The notes under the pieces were generated by a model. The model made no database searches and was not told the origin of the DNA. It saw only the letters and a program-made list of their open reading frames with translations. From Prostheceraeus crozeri (Eukaryota; Platyhelminthes; Polycladida; Euryleptidae), in NCBI GenBank assembly GCA_907163375.1, contig CAJQUW010007902.1, forward strand, positions 1-64,000: DNA of 64,000 nucleotides, given 5' to 3'. The position numbers were made by a program, and so were the translations under genes. Position 1 is the stretch's first letter; each line of letters starts with the position of its first letter. This document shows positions 22,004-33,270 of the stretch, one piece after another.

Positions 22004-22560
22004 TCAGATGTCCTTAATATCATCATCAGAATATAGATTTGGATCCCACTTTTCAGTTACTGTCGATGCGGACTTCTTTGTCGCATTGCAATCAATAAAT
22101 ATTGCAGACCCACAGGGTGATTGATGGAAAGAACTGGGTAAAGTAGCAAGACAGTACTGTGCTTCATTCCTAATTATTTGCTGCTTACTGTAGCCGTTTC
22201 CATCCGTTCCGGAAAATGGCCTCCCACCTCGTTCTGGACCACAGACTTCTGCTCCTCGCAATTCTCGAGAAGATCTTGGGAGCTCGTCTCTCCACCTTAG
22301 TTTTTGTCTTCCTCGTTTTCTTCCGCAGTCCCTCGGTGTCCACTCCGTTACGCGTACAGTCCATCGATTGTCAGTTCTCCTTGAGAGGTGACGGCCCAAT
22401 TCCTAATTAACCACTTCATGATGCACCACGTTATATCTTCCAAAATTTCATGCCGTCTGTTGCAGGGTTGAAACCGGTCGGTACTGAACCGGCGTCTCTG
22501 CAACCTACTAATTAGACAGATCGTCTCTTCTTCTGTTTGACTAGAAAGGAAACATTGGAA
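22004..22560 (-). pseudogene. LINE polyprotein C-terminal tail, R copy A
   Basis: The minus strand reads GHLSRRTDNRWTVRVTEW, then PRDCGRKRGRQKLRWRDEL, the tail typical of endonuclease/reverse-transcriptase LINEs (RTE- or Jockey-like) after the RT domain. A further upstream frame (about 22348-22560) continues the same remnant. No RT motif remains. The identical copy lies at 34178-34763. Confidence 0.55.
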
Positions 22561-22677
22561 CATGTAACGTTAATGAAATGGCACAATCTACTGACATAAT
22601 ACCATAGCAATCGAACAATGAGCAGCCAATTCAACGATGAACACGTCAAATTGTGCGAAGTTTCAGTGACTGTTATC

Positions 22678-23390
22678 CGCTTTCTCTCTCCGTCTTTGAC
22701 TCCGAGGGATATGAAGTTCTACGTCCTCCCCAAAGTCCACAAGAGTGTTTGGCCATCACTTGAGATGCCTCCAGGAAGACCCATCGTCGCAGACGTTGAT
22801 TCCGTTAGTGGAAAGATCGGCAGTTTCATCGAGCACTTCCTGTTCCCCTTGGCAAGGCGACTCCCGAGTTTCTTGCGAGACTCCCAGCATCTCATTGCTT
22901 TCCTTCGTCGTGTGACATTGCTCGATGACTACCTTTTGTGCACGCTGGACGTCAAATCGCTTTACACGAATATCCCTATCAACGAAGGTATTCGTCGTGT
23001 TTCTTCTGCCTTCACTAATTTTCCTGACGATCGTAGACCTGATGATTTGGTTATCCAGGCTCTCAAGCTTTCCCTGGAACGCAATGACTTCGTGTTCTCC
23101 AACCAGCGATGGATTCAGACGTCCGGGGTTGCAATGGGCAAATCCTTTGGTGGCTCGTTCGCAAACATTTATATGGGAGTTTGGGAAGAGCACGCTGTTT
23201 CGTCCTATCACTTAAGACCGACCATGTGGGTCCGTTTTCAGGACGACATCTTCATGGTTTGGCCCCATGGTATTGACACTCTGAGTGACTTTCGCGATCA
23301 TTTGAACGGCTGTGATCCACACATTCAGTTGGAGCTGAACTTCAATAGTGAATCTATTCACTTCCTGGATCTCATGATATACCGTCCTGT
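22678..23390 (+). pseudogene. PLE-3 reverse transcriptase, N-terminally truncated
   Basis: The frame covers the fingers motif FYVLPKVHKS (about 22715) and GRPIVADVDS. It continues with the palm LDVKSLYTNIP (about 22945), SGVAMGKSFGGSFA (about 23125) and RFQDDIFMVW (about 23233), then IHFLDLMIY up to the hAT insertion. The catalytic block is QDD rather than the usual YxDD form, which may be a family trait or damage. The frame is open upstream into repeat R by chance (from 22618). The missing N-terminus fits 5' truncation during target-primed reverse transcription. Confidence 0.88.
23383..23390 (+). repeat. 8-bp target site duplication of the hAT element, left copy
   Basis: CGTCCTGT, repeated exactly at 30048-30055. 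Confidence 0.95.
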
Positions 23391-23404
23391 CAGGGGTACG
23401 CTCG

Positions 23405-24818
23405 ACTGAAAAAAGGTGGGTAGGCCCTATTTTGCAACTTTGACCCCTACCCCCTTTAGGTTATGAAAATAAAGTCATTTTTGGAATTTTCAAAATTTCG
23501 ACTTTCTGAAAATATCAGAAAAGCTTCAAATTCTTGAATCTTTGACGTTGATATGTCTAGAATAGAACTGAAACTCAGACTCAGCCATTCTTAAGCATAG
23601 CTCACAAATGATTCAATTGAAAGACAGGGCCTACTTAATATGAAAACCTAAGTTAGCTGAAATTTCATTGTCCCTCAAATAAAGGTTTATGGGATTAGGA
23701 GCCCTTACTTTAACTTAAGAATTATTGGTATGGTATGTATCTCCAGAAATATGCAGCGAATAAAAAATCGTTTTCATCAAATCTGTGTAATAATATCAGT
23801 GCAACTTTAACAATCAAATTCTGCAAAATCTTTTCCGAGAGCACAATAGTCGATTGAAACAAAATCTACATAACAAGCCTTTTCAAATTAAGTCTAAAAA
23901 CTCTCCTGAGCAGCAGACAATCCCTTGATAACAAACTAATTAGTAAACTTTCTCAACAGCAAACAAAACAAAAACAATTCAAAGTTGAAAACGTGACTAA
24001 TGTTTCACCTGCTCGTATGTACAGTATATAGGCTGTCGTAATCAGACTCAGAGGACGAGATATACATAGTCAATGTCAGAAAACAAGATTTAAACAATAA
24101 CTAACAACAAGACTTACAAGTTTTGCACATGTGAACGATAAAACATCTGTGAAATATGGGATTTCCTAGGAGCAGATTCTGATAATGAAATCTTCAGTGG
24201 CAAAATATTAAAGTGCTATACTCATAAACTCTGAAGCAAAAATATTCAATGTTCAAGTGCTCAGCAAAACGCGAGCGATATCCATTTCTATGGATTGCTT
24301 CTACAGGCAAACACGTAGAATATTGAGAGCACTAACATTTGGACAGTTCATGCATGAAACAACAGAACGCCGAAAAATTGATGTCGGTAAAAAGATTCGA
24401 ACCACCAACCTCGGAAATCTGGGCGGTCACTCTATGAGGCGAGAACATAGCATGTGGATTACCTGGTTGTTTTAGATATATCGAGCTTGCGACAAAATTC
24501 AGATTATGATCAATTTTTGGTTGGATTTGTTTGATCAGCAGTACCTCTACTCAACTTGCTAAATTAATAATCATTTCTACCTTCATACTTTACACTGATC
24601 TGGCAAAATATAGAACTGCCCGTGCAAAATATGAAAGTACAAGTAATTGAAAATTTATCATGTCACTTCCTTCCTAGATGAGCAGAGATCCAACCAAAAA
24701 TTTATCACTGCTGCTATTGACTTTATCGGAACATACTTTGTACTGCTTTAGCGTCTATGAATATTATTGATCACTGCACAAACTGCGAAGCGGATGCATT
24801 CCAGAAATGCTAAAATCC
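23405..24818. other. hAT interior downstream of the transposase
   Basis: Non-coding AT-rich DNA of the hAT element. GTGGGTAGGC just inside the left end recurs just inside the right end (about 30001). A tRNA-like patch is listed separately. Confidence 0.6.
24387..24452 (-). repeat. tRNA-like 3' half (possible SINE or tRNA pseudogene)
   Basis: The minus strand contains GGTTCGAATC, a good B-box/T-arm, preceded by TAGAGTGACC and a GGTTGGT stretch. This resembles the anticodon-to-T-arm part of a tRNA. The acceptor and D-arm do not fold convincingly, so it may be a SINE head or chance. Confidence 0.3.
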
Positions 24819-27074
24819 TTAAGTAGCCGTAGTTTTAATGAACATTTTCTCGACAGAAGTCAAATCTTTCTCCATGACAGCAATACGTTTTCTGGAGAGA
24901 TTGTCGGTTGCATGGTGGTGTCGCTTCGACCATTCAGCAAGACTAGGAGCTGGATGCCAAAGATGGGAGGGTGGTCCATTGACTTCTATAAAGAGAAGGG
25001 ACGAAACGTTCTGTATCGTTAGCACAGACCTACTTGAAGTGGAAACCAAGTTCAATCTGGGAAAAGCCTCGTTCCGCCTCGGAGGAACTCACGGGGATCA
25101 TCATGGCCAGTCCATATATCATTGACTTCTGAATTTTCCCAGGCACTTTCATCGGGTTTGACATATATTCGCGGAATGAGGGAATAATTCCTTCCTGAGG
25201 AATAAAGAACCTCTCGCAAAGGTGTCGGATTGTGCTTTCACCCTCAAGCCAGGGAATGTCATAATCTTCAGGCCAGTTTTCCGGGTAGAGAACATCTATC
25301 AACTTCAAGCATGGCTCCTGTGTCTCAATCGAGAGTCGTGCGCTCACGTTGTCGATCAATACCTGAATGAAGCGACCATGACTGAAAGATTGGTACTGGG
25401 TTCTCCTGGTAAATTCCTTCAAATCAACACCCATGAAAGTTACTTTGTGTTCACCTTCGGCCTCAACACTGAGATTTTCCTGTATTTTGTCAAACGCATA
25501 TTGTCCGTTAGCCACGCCAGATTGCATGCTCTTCAGGGCAGAGATCGTCCATTTAATGTGCTTGTTCGCCATATTGATGGTCATGGTCCGATTTTGAAGA
25601 GTTTCGCTCAATTCAGCAAGTGCTGCTAAGCAATCTTTGACGAGTACCAGATCTTGGATGAACTCTTTGGTCGTGAGTTTGGAAACTATTCCCGAATACG
25701 TGTATCTTTCATTCGATTTCACTATGTCATCCCTCGATAATTCATTGAAATGCTTGACCAGGGCGGCATAGTCACTCCATATCGCGTTGACGGACCGGTA
25801 CGATGAGGCAACCCATCTCAAATCGAACACTTTGCAAATCTTCTTCAGATGAACATGGAGATTCCTTGCCACATCGTTCAACTGCCGCTGCATCTTCGAG
25901 GAATATGAGTAGATATTGTGAAGCTTCGGTAGCATAGATTGAATGTGAAAAATGCCGTCCACCGCCTTTATTGAGTCAGAGACACTGAGCTCCAGTCTGT
26001 GGTTCAAGCAGTGCCATAACGCAATAGATGGACATTGCTTTTTCAGCTGCGCGCCTACACCGCTTTGCTTTCCTAGCATCACGGAGGCTCCATCAGTGCA
26101 CAAGGAAATCAAATGAGAGGACAGGTAGGCGTCATCAAAACCATTGGCTTTTAGCGATGTCATCAAGCAGTTCAACACAGTGGATGCATTCTGGGCAGGA
26201 AGTTCAACAAGGTCTAGAAACACATTCAGTGGAGGATCCTCCGGGGTTATCTTTGAACGCATGTAAATGATCAGACATGATCGCTTCGATAACGAGGTTG
26301 ATTCGTCGATGATCAATGAGATTCCATTTTTGCTCCCTCTGATCTTCTCACAGAGTTGGCGACGCATTGTGCTCGAGATCACTTCAATCATTCTTGTACA
26401 TGTGTCATGAGAATGCAAATTTCGACCCAAATCTACGCCATTGGTCTCTTGAAGATCTATCAATGTTTCATAGTCTGTATAGGGCCGATTATCTTTGGCA
26501 ATGTAGTATGCCGTTCTGAGGCATTTTGTAGTGGTCGCTTTGCTTCGATTTTCCATTTGTGCCGACAGAGCTCCGATCTGGCCCAATGTCCCTTCCTGCA
26601 TAATTTTTCGCACAGCGCAGTGAGCGTTCGAGTCCCTGTGCCTATACACTTTGTTTCTTAAATGCTTCTGGCGACTGGCTTTGTCCGCTTTGTCATTTGT
26701 GCTGTCGACAGCAGATATTTCGCATGCTGCCCATTCTCTCGATACATGGACACCTTGCTTACTGTGTGGTCCCAAGTTCGATGTTTAAAGTCTCTACAGA
26801 AACTGCACCCAAGCTTTCCATTCTTGATAATAAGCCATTCGTTAGCTTGCATGAAGATGAGTTTCTGTTTGGCTGACCAGGTTTCATCGACATCTCCTTT
26901 CTTGTCATTTTCTTGTGTTCTTTCAGTCTCTTGAGACGAGGCCATTGATGGCAATGATGGCTCCGTATCTGCAGGTAGAGTCGACGTTGGCGAGGATGAT
27001 AAATCATCACCTGCAGCTTGCTTTCCAAAGAAGTCCAAGAAACTTCTTTGACGTTTAGCTGGTTTACCATCCAT
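24819..27074 (-). pseudogene. hAT transposase, KIAA1586-like type
   Basis: The start is ATG at 27074 (MDGKPAKRQRSFLDFFGK). A BED-like zinc finger follows (CSFC near 26810), then the RNase-H-like domain with IIDESTSLSKR (first Asp, about 26310) and LCTDGASVMLG (second Asp, about 26080). WHCLNHRLELS comes next (about 26000), then an all-helical insert, and the C-terminal dimerisation motif SSSEAERGFS (about 25070). The frame shifts near 26765 (within the finger region) and again near 25045, after which the tail LVSTSSRSVLTIQNVSSL continues in another frame to about 24819. The arrangement is that of hAT proteins related to vertebrate KIAA1586, recalled from memory. The enzyme would have cut the CAGGGG termini. 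Confidence 0.88.
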
Positions 27075-28689
27075 GCAATTGTGCCTGCAATGAAAAAAGA
27101 AAATATGCTATTATCACAAATGCATTAAACTGTAGTTTTTATACACGTGTATATATAGGTAGTATTTCATAGAGCCAAAGATCGACTTAATCAAGTAAAT
27201 CTACAATGAAAAAAGTAGTGGTGGGCAGCGATCACAGCAACCCATGCAAACAAAAGCACCAACTATGAAATGCCTATAGGTGTCCTTTCAACTCGGTCCG
27301 GCTATAAATTCTATAAACTGCAATATTCAAAAATCATCCTCTATCCATATCAAAATCAGACTCATATGAGCTTTAATGACGTGTGCTTCATTCCTTGATG
27401 TAACAAGTGTGATAGTAAAAAGGTGGAAGAAATCTGACCACCAATATGCATCAGGAATCTGGGAAATTTGTAGGCCTATCTGCGCTTTGGCAAGCCCACC
27501 CACCGGTACCGGCCATCTACAGAACATCTGAAAAATGCTGCATGTGCTGCAGAATTTGTTTCTTACAAGTAATTTGATCTACTTGTACATATGCATGCAG
27601 CTTTTACAACATCAATAAATTATCAAAATGGAATATCGTATAAAAGCTTATTAACAGAATGCGATTGGGAAAATGACTGACCATATTCATCCCACCGGAT
27701 GAAAAAAAGTAAAATGGAACCATTAAACGAATCAATAATCAACCATGAATACTATCATCTTGTTAACTCAGATATAGCTTCTCTGATCTTCTCTTGATCT
27801 CAACACAATCTTATCAAATGAAAAAGATGCGTTGCACATTTTGCATCAACAATGTTTTCAAGGGGGTCTAAAAAGCATTGTTTCTTGCAAAATGAAAATG
27901 TCAGATTTTTTTACTTCTAAGATGATACGGACGCATCGTTTTTTTATTCAACTGAAACAAATAAGTTCTTCAAATAGTGATAATTCCTCAGATTGCAGTC
28001 CCTGGTGCTTATTCCAGGTTAGGTGACCCAATTCACCCCAACTGACCAGGTGCGCCATAGGGAGGGCTAAGGCTTTCCCACTTTTCAAGAAGCACGCAAC
28101 AACACTTTTATATTTTTAGAAGCATTGTGGCTAAAGCCTTCCCATTTTATAAATACTATACCGGTATCAGACCCTACCACTGCAAAAATGTTTAAATGGA
28201 GTGAAGGAAGTAGGCCTATCCCGTGTTATAATGTACCCAAACAATTGAAAAGGAAGCCTCTAGTTTTAGGCGTTCCTAACTTACAAAATTGGTTTTACTT
28301 GAAGTAAACGAAGAAGGTTTTCATACACGCCTATCTCACAAAAAAGACCAGAGGAGGGCAAGGGCCGGGCTAAGCTTTCACATTTTATACAGAATGAAGC
28401 CATGAAGGAAATGGCCTTATTATTCCAAGATTCATGCCTCAAAGCAAATCTTATCAGGTTCATCATTAAGGCTATGCCTTTTCAACTTCACTAAAGCACT
28501 TTTATTTTTATAGGCCTTGGCGTATTGAATGAAAGAAATAGGCCTATTGCAGTTATCGCACATTAAAACAAATTTGACGGAGGAGAGCTTAATTGCCGCA
28601 AGCTGTTGTGACTTTTGCCGGTCATTAAGCATTTCAAAATCGTGTTTGATGTGTCAAATAAAGCAAAAATTGCATTTATCAGAAGAAAT
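27075..28689. other. hAT interior upstream of the transposase, promoter side
   Basis: AT-rich non-coding DNA, probably 5' region of the transposase plus ancient insertions. No gene or clear terminal repeat is seen. Confidence 0.5.
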
Positions 28690-29205
28690 TCCAAATATCA
28701 CACGATGCCACTACCTTGAAGTGCTCGGGGTTACCTTCACTGATCGGCTGAAAATGGACCAACATATACGAAATCAGCTTAAGAAATCGAATGGCACTCT
28801 ATGCGTTATCAAAATGATTAAAAGCCATGGAGCAAGCCCCGAAACTCTACATCAAGTCTACACTGCTCTCATATTGAATCGCCTTCTGTATGCGGCACAC
28901 AGCTGGTGGGGGTTCGTAAGTACAACAGAAGGAAAAGAATTGCCAATTATGTGGGAAGCTCGCTTCAAATACTGCCAGGCTGCCAGCAAATTGATGTGCG
29001 AGGTTCAGTCGAAATATCAGACAAACGGCTGTTTAAGAAAACCAGGACCAATAGATTCCACGTCCCACACAAGCTTTTGCCTTCGACCAACATCCATAAC
29101 CGAAACCTTAGACAAAAGAATCATAGCTTCCAACGCAGTGCATTCAACACCAATACCGGCCGGAATTTCATAACTCGAATGCTGCACGCTGACTTCCTCC
29201 CATGA
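28690..29205 (+). pseudogene. LINE fragment (CR1/Jockey-like RT C-terminus) nested in the hAT element
   Basis: The frame shows HYLEVLGVTFTDRLKMDQHI and LHQVYTALILNRLLYAAHSW, the typical segment after the RT palm of CR1/Jockey-type LINEs. A frame change near 28905 is followed by SDKRLFKKT, RFHVPHKLLP and NFITRMLHADFLP, the usual C-terminal end. Only this 3' portion is present, as expected for 5' truncation. A polypyrimidine-rich stretch after 29205 may be its 3' untranslated region. Confidence 0.7.
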
Positions 29206-30033
29206 CATTGACATCATATCGTTTTTCTTCTTCTCCCGCTCGTGATCTACCTCCTTCCTTCCCATTGTGACTTGTAACTTCACTGTTCCTTACTGTTAAT
29301 CGTTATGCGCATGTCATTTCGAAATGGAGCTCTTTTATTATTATTTACGAGGGAACATCATCTAATACTCTTTAATAATGGACTTCGTCTTTTATCAACT
29401 ACTTGCATTGACATGACAAAGGCCCACCAATGACGAAGATGTATAAGAAACTAATTATTAACATCGACACGGACAACCAATACATCAATAACGTTAAAAA
29501 CTCAACATCAACAACAAAAACCACGTGAAATATCATATGATTGAACAGAAACTTTTTTGAATTGATTAATATAGATCCAAGCACAAAAAATCCGATCATT
29601 TTTCATTTGAGGTGGTTGGTAACTATCAAAAACAAATGATAATACATAGATGAAATAATTGTTTAGTTATTATGATTGGTGCGAATGTTTATCGACTACA
29701 AATATTTCTAGCACAAGATAACACAAACATCGACACGCTAATCGCTGCTGAGATTCAGCAAATTAATATGTTCAAGGTCATGTCGTCATTACCTTTTACT
29801 TTTGTAAGTAATATGTAAAGGTACTCACCAATTTTCTGTTGGATATCCAAAATTTGAAGAGCGAAGAAATACGGATGATAGGCGTGTAGCACCTTCATAT
29901 TTTAGTGAAATATTCACTACAGATTTCACCATCCTTATCAATAAATCATTCAAAATTGGAGAGCCTACCCGAGCCCCCCCGGAACTGGGCCATGAAGAAA
30001 GTGGGTAGGCACGGCCCCCCCCCGGGCACCCCC
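29206..30033. other. hAT interior, right end
   Basis: AT-rich to about 29950, then a strongly C/G-rich block (29970-30033) with runs of C next to the right terminus. No gene is seen. Confidence 0.55.
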
Positions 30034-30047
30034 CGAGCGTACCCCTG

Positions 30048-30055
30048 CGTCCTGT
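30048..30055 (+). repeat. 8-bp target site duplication of the hAT element, right copy
   Basis: CGTCCTGT, identical to 23383-23390. Confidence 0.95.
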
Positions 30056-30893
30056 GGGTGTGAATCAGCTAGGTCATCGCATCGCTTTTAAAGACACTGC
30101 TTGCCACCGCATTCTTCCAATGGACTCCCACCATGTCCCGCATGTCTTTAGAGGAGTGGTCTACTCTCAGATTCTTCGCTGGGCCACACGTTCTTCAACC
30201 CAAGAGGACTTCAATGCCACAACTCAAGTTGTATTTCCAAATTGGCGGGCCCAGGGTGTCACAAGGTCAACATTAAGGTCCGCTAAGAGAAGAGTCCTTA
30301 CCCTCACTGGCTTCCGCTTTGATTGGCGTCCGGGCTTCAGAGCTTGTGAAGGCCCTCGCTGTCGTCTTTGTATGCATGCAAAGCCCCTGCTTTATTTTAG
30401 AGGCCACTTAGCCACGGATGTTTTTCCCATTTTATTTAATTTCTCGTGTTCGACTAGTAACTGTGTCTACGTCATCGAATGTCGGCAATGCTTTATTCGT
30501 TATGTTGGCCAGACAAGCTATCCTCTACGCCACCGCATTGGGCAGCATCTCCGGGACATTCGCGATCGCACCCCTACTTCTCCGCTTGTGCCACATTTCA
30601 CTGATGTTCATAGTTCTTCTGATTTAGCTTTTTTTGCTATAGATCGATGTCCGGCTAAGAGTCACAGGCTCATGAAAGAGTCCAAATGGATTGACACTGT
30701 GCATACGGGCCGCCCGCTGGGACTTAACAGGGCTGTAACTGCAGCTGTCAGTACTGTTAACCTTTTGACGTCACATGGAGAGTGTACTGCGCGGCTCAAT
30801 TCCTTTATCCGAAGTGCCTGTCGCGATGTTCCTGACATTTCTGTTCGTTTATCATACAAAACTGATCGTAACCTTTTGTCATTCTTACGTTGA
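30056..30893 (+). pseudogene. PLE-3 linker and GIY-YIG endonuclease
   Basis: This is the downstream coding part of PLE-3. It starts just after the hAT target duplication with the HHVPHVFRG block and continues through a basic linker, ACEGPRCRLC (Cys-rich) and VYVIECRQC. FIRYVGQTSYPLRHRI at about 30495-30545 is the GIY-YIG core with its catalytic Arg. HLRDIRD and MKESKWIDTVHTGRPLGLN (about 30675-30725), the usual C-terminal block, follow, and the stop is at 30891-30893. There is no internal stop. The domain nicks target DNA for primed reverse transcription. It is separated from its RT only by the hAT insertion. Confidence 0.9.
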
Positions 30894-31542
30894 TGTCTTT
30901 CCGCTTCTTCTACTCTTGTGCAGGATTTTCATATTTTGTTCATGTATTTATTGTATATATCCTGAATCATCTGCCTTAATTTACTTATCAGTATTCCATT
31001 TGCGTTTTCCCTCTTATTTATTTTATGATCCTTTTTCGACTTTTTATCTTTATCATTCTTTAATAGGTATTATTCTTTCTTGCGCTTAGGTGCATTTGTT
31101 TATTCCTCTCATATCGGTTCGGATTTACTGTCTTTTGTTGAAGTATGGTATTTTTGCCGTGTTCATTTCTGTGACCATCTTCTATGTTTGAGCTTTCCCT
31201 TTAAATACTGATTTTCGGGGGTTTTTTTCTTGACTTGTTTTGCGTATAGGTCACCCAGCTGTGCTGTCTGATGAGCTGTTTATTGTTCAAACCGAATCAA
31301 TGCTGACATATTCATTTTTATTTCTTCTTGTGAAATTTCTATGCCAGCATGTCCTGTTTTTAGAAAGCTATGACTTTCAATTTGCTGAGCTATTGTGCAC
31401 CTGTTCACCATTTAGTTCTTAACTGTGCCTAATTTCTACAAGGTAGTGCTGGACTCTCTATTGTGTAACCAAAGCATGTCAATGTTCAGATTATTGATTG
31501 TCATTTGCATCAGCTACTTGTAAAATTCAGTTCTTGTGACAT

Positions 31543-31582
31543 CACCACTGAAGAAGGTCGTAGGACCGAAATATATTTGGTG
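31543..31582 (+). ncRNA. hammerhead-ribozyme-like motif, PLE-3
   Basis: CACCA (31543-31547) pairs with TGGTG (31578-31582) as stem I. The core is CTGAAGA (31548-31554) plus one extra A. Stem II is GGTC/GACC with loop GTAG. GAA is followed by the self-complementary hexamer ATATAT, then T as the base at the cleavage site. All parts are in hammerhead order. The 5-bp stem I is perfect, the best of the three copies in the window. Confidence 0.7.
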
Positions 31583-31644
31583 CCAAGAACTCTGTGCCTT
31601 TTTTGGATTCAAGTATTGACTATCGAGGGGCAGGAGAGCGACAT

Positions 31645-31666
31645 GCGTCGATCTTTTGGTCGACGC
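31645..31666 (+). repeat. perfect hairpin at the 3' end of PLE-3
   Basis: GCGTCGA and TCGACGC are separated by 8 nt, 13 bp before repeat R copy B begins. It may be a structure recognised by the Penelope reverse transcriptase; this is inference. Confidence 0.7.
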
Positions 31667-31919
31667 TTTTCCTCAAACAATGAATTAGAAAACAAAAAAA
31701 GCTGAATAAGTTTTAATACTGATGTTGGAACTCTTGTAACTTGACAAGTAGTAAACATGCAAAAACATTCCGCCAAAAAGGTGCATAAAATAAGATAGCT
31801 TTCATTTACAATTACAGACAACAACCAATTTCCTATTGTGTTAAGTAGCGTTTCTCAGAACTTCAATAAATAGCGCATAGATTGACGCTTCATGATAAAG
31901 AATAGCGCGTTCTGAAATA

Positions 31920-33270
31920 TAGTCCGTTTCATAAAAAGTTGATCATCCTAAAATTTGACTAAATAAAACATAAGTATGATACAGAAAGCATTTTTCATGT
32001 TATTTCATATCCCTAATATTTTTAAATGTCCTTATATAATCTGATAAGCTATACAGTAACGGTTCTTAAGAAGCTAATATTTTGTGGCTCTACCCTTATT
32101 GTCAATGACATTACCAATTCGTCTAGACATTGATTCGATGATATCGTTGATTTTTGACTGATCTAACTTTCTCCACTCTCTTTTTAACATTGACGTAAGT
32201 TGTGATACGCCATCTGTAGGTAGCAGTGAACGACGAACGTTACGTTTTAGAATACTCCATACATTTTCTATGTGATTCAGATCAGGAGAACGAGCTGGCC
32301 AAGATAATGTCCTAAGCCCTAATTGAGACTTGCATAAGTTGACTCTACTAGTCCTGTGACACGTAGCATTATCATCCATAAATAAACAAGTCGATGGATC
32401 ACCAAGTTGATTTGTCATTTGGCCAATGTTCATTCGTAAAACAGTCACATAGCGTTCAGAATTCATGGTTCCTTGCTGTATGTGAAGTTCAGAGCGGCCA
32501 TTGGTCCAAATGCCAGCCCAAATCAGTAGAGTCGCACCACCTTGTACCTGGGGACGATGTAAATGTCTCGGAATTTCCTGATCAGATTTTATCCATGATC
32601 TCAATCGACCATCACTGTCCTTCAGACGGACTGATGCCTCATCAGACCAGACAACCCGATCCCATTGATTTCGCCAGTGACAATGACTCATAGTCTCCTA
32701 GTCATGACCCTAGTTCTAGCAAGGCTGACACTTTGCCTTTTGTGAATGCGATCTCGTTATTGTTCATTTGTGCTTTGTATTGTTTTCAACCGGTAAGCGA
32801 TAGATTTCTAGCTGAAAGCAATCAGGAGTGCTGCCAACACCACCGCAACGAAGTCAGGAAGCTATGGAACATGAAGTCCAGTTAATCACATGTAGCAGTT
32901 ACATTGTTGTTGATGAATAATGGTGCTATACTGGCTCTGATTGAGCAATTTTCTTTATTTTTGTTTTGCTTGATAGCTTTTGGCTTGTAGAACAACATAT
33001 TACATAACAAAGGAAACAAATGTAATTTTATAAGAGTGAGGTATGATTTTGTGTAACATTGCTAAATGAAGATCAAATTATCTACTACTTTTTTATCTAT
33101 AACAGGAAAACAACTCAATTTTCATGCTTGAAATTTCCAACAATGATATTAGTAAGCACAACTGACATATCTTCCAAATTTCAGAGAAATTCGTTCAAGT
33201 TTGGCGGAGTTACACAAAGTTGAAGTTAAGGCGATGTTTAAGGGTGATCCATTTTTTATGAAACAATCTG
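31920..33270 (-). mobile_element. Tc1-like DNA transposon
   Basis: The ends TAGTCCGTTTCATAAAAAG and, inverted, CAGATTGTTTCATAAAAAAT are imperfect terminal repeats, flanked by TA on each side (31918-31919, 33271-33272). Copy A of repeat R keeps the uninterrupted site with a single TA (21097-21098), which proves insertion after the duplication. The length is 1351 bp. The transposase is on the minus strand. Confidence 0.93.
32074..32691 (-). pseudogene. Tc1-like transposase, catalytic domain (DD34E)
   Basis: This is an open frame of 205 codons covering the DDE domain: VVWSDEASVRL (first Asp, about 32655), CLFMDDNATCHR (second Asp, about 32380) and LNHIENVWSILKR (Glu, about 32270). Exactly 34 residues separate the last two, the Tc1 pattern. 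The paired helix-turn-helix N-terminal half is not recognisable upstream (32692-33260), so the copy is not autonomous although its catalytic domain is uninterrupted. Confidence 0.88.

Larger units (their letters stand above)
20859..22677 (+). repeat. direct repeat R, copy A (1.82 kb), left of PLE-3
   Basis: This matches 31680-34877 at roughly 99.5%, with about ten substitutions seen, if the Tc1 insertion (31920-33270) and a 26-bp extra stretch near 34592 in copy B are set aside. Copy A ends at GTTATC and the next base starts PLE-3. It contains fragments of two LINEs and the right part of the MITE-like repeat. TA at 21097-21098 is the empty target site of the Tc1 element found in copy B. Confidence 0.93.
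23391..30047 (-). mobile_element. hAT DNA transposon, 6.66 kb
   Basis: The termini are CAGGGGTACGCTCG (23391-23404) and its exact inverse (30034-30047), with a perfect 8-bp duplication CGTCCTGT on both sides. CAGGG-type ends with 8-bp duplications are the hAT signature. The transposase lies on the minus strand (24819-27074). The right third is non-coding and holds a LINE fragment (28690-29205). The flanks are the two parts of one Penelope-like coding region, so this is a clean insertion. Perfect termini imply a fairly recent event, although the transposase frame is broken. Confidence 0.96.
22678..31679 (+). mobile_element. Penelope-like element PLE-3, 5' truncated, interrupted by a hAT transposon
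   Basis: The first part (22678-23390) encodes reverse-transcriptase fingers and palm. After the hAT insertion (23391-30047, plus one copy of the CGTCCTGT target) the linker and GIY-YIG domain follow (to 30893). A 3' untranslated region comes next, with a hammerhead-like motif and a terminal hairpin (GCGTCGA/TCGACGC, 31645-31666). It begins in mid-domain exactly where R copy A ends and finishes exactly where R copy B begins. Confidence 0.9.
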
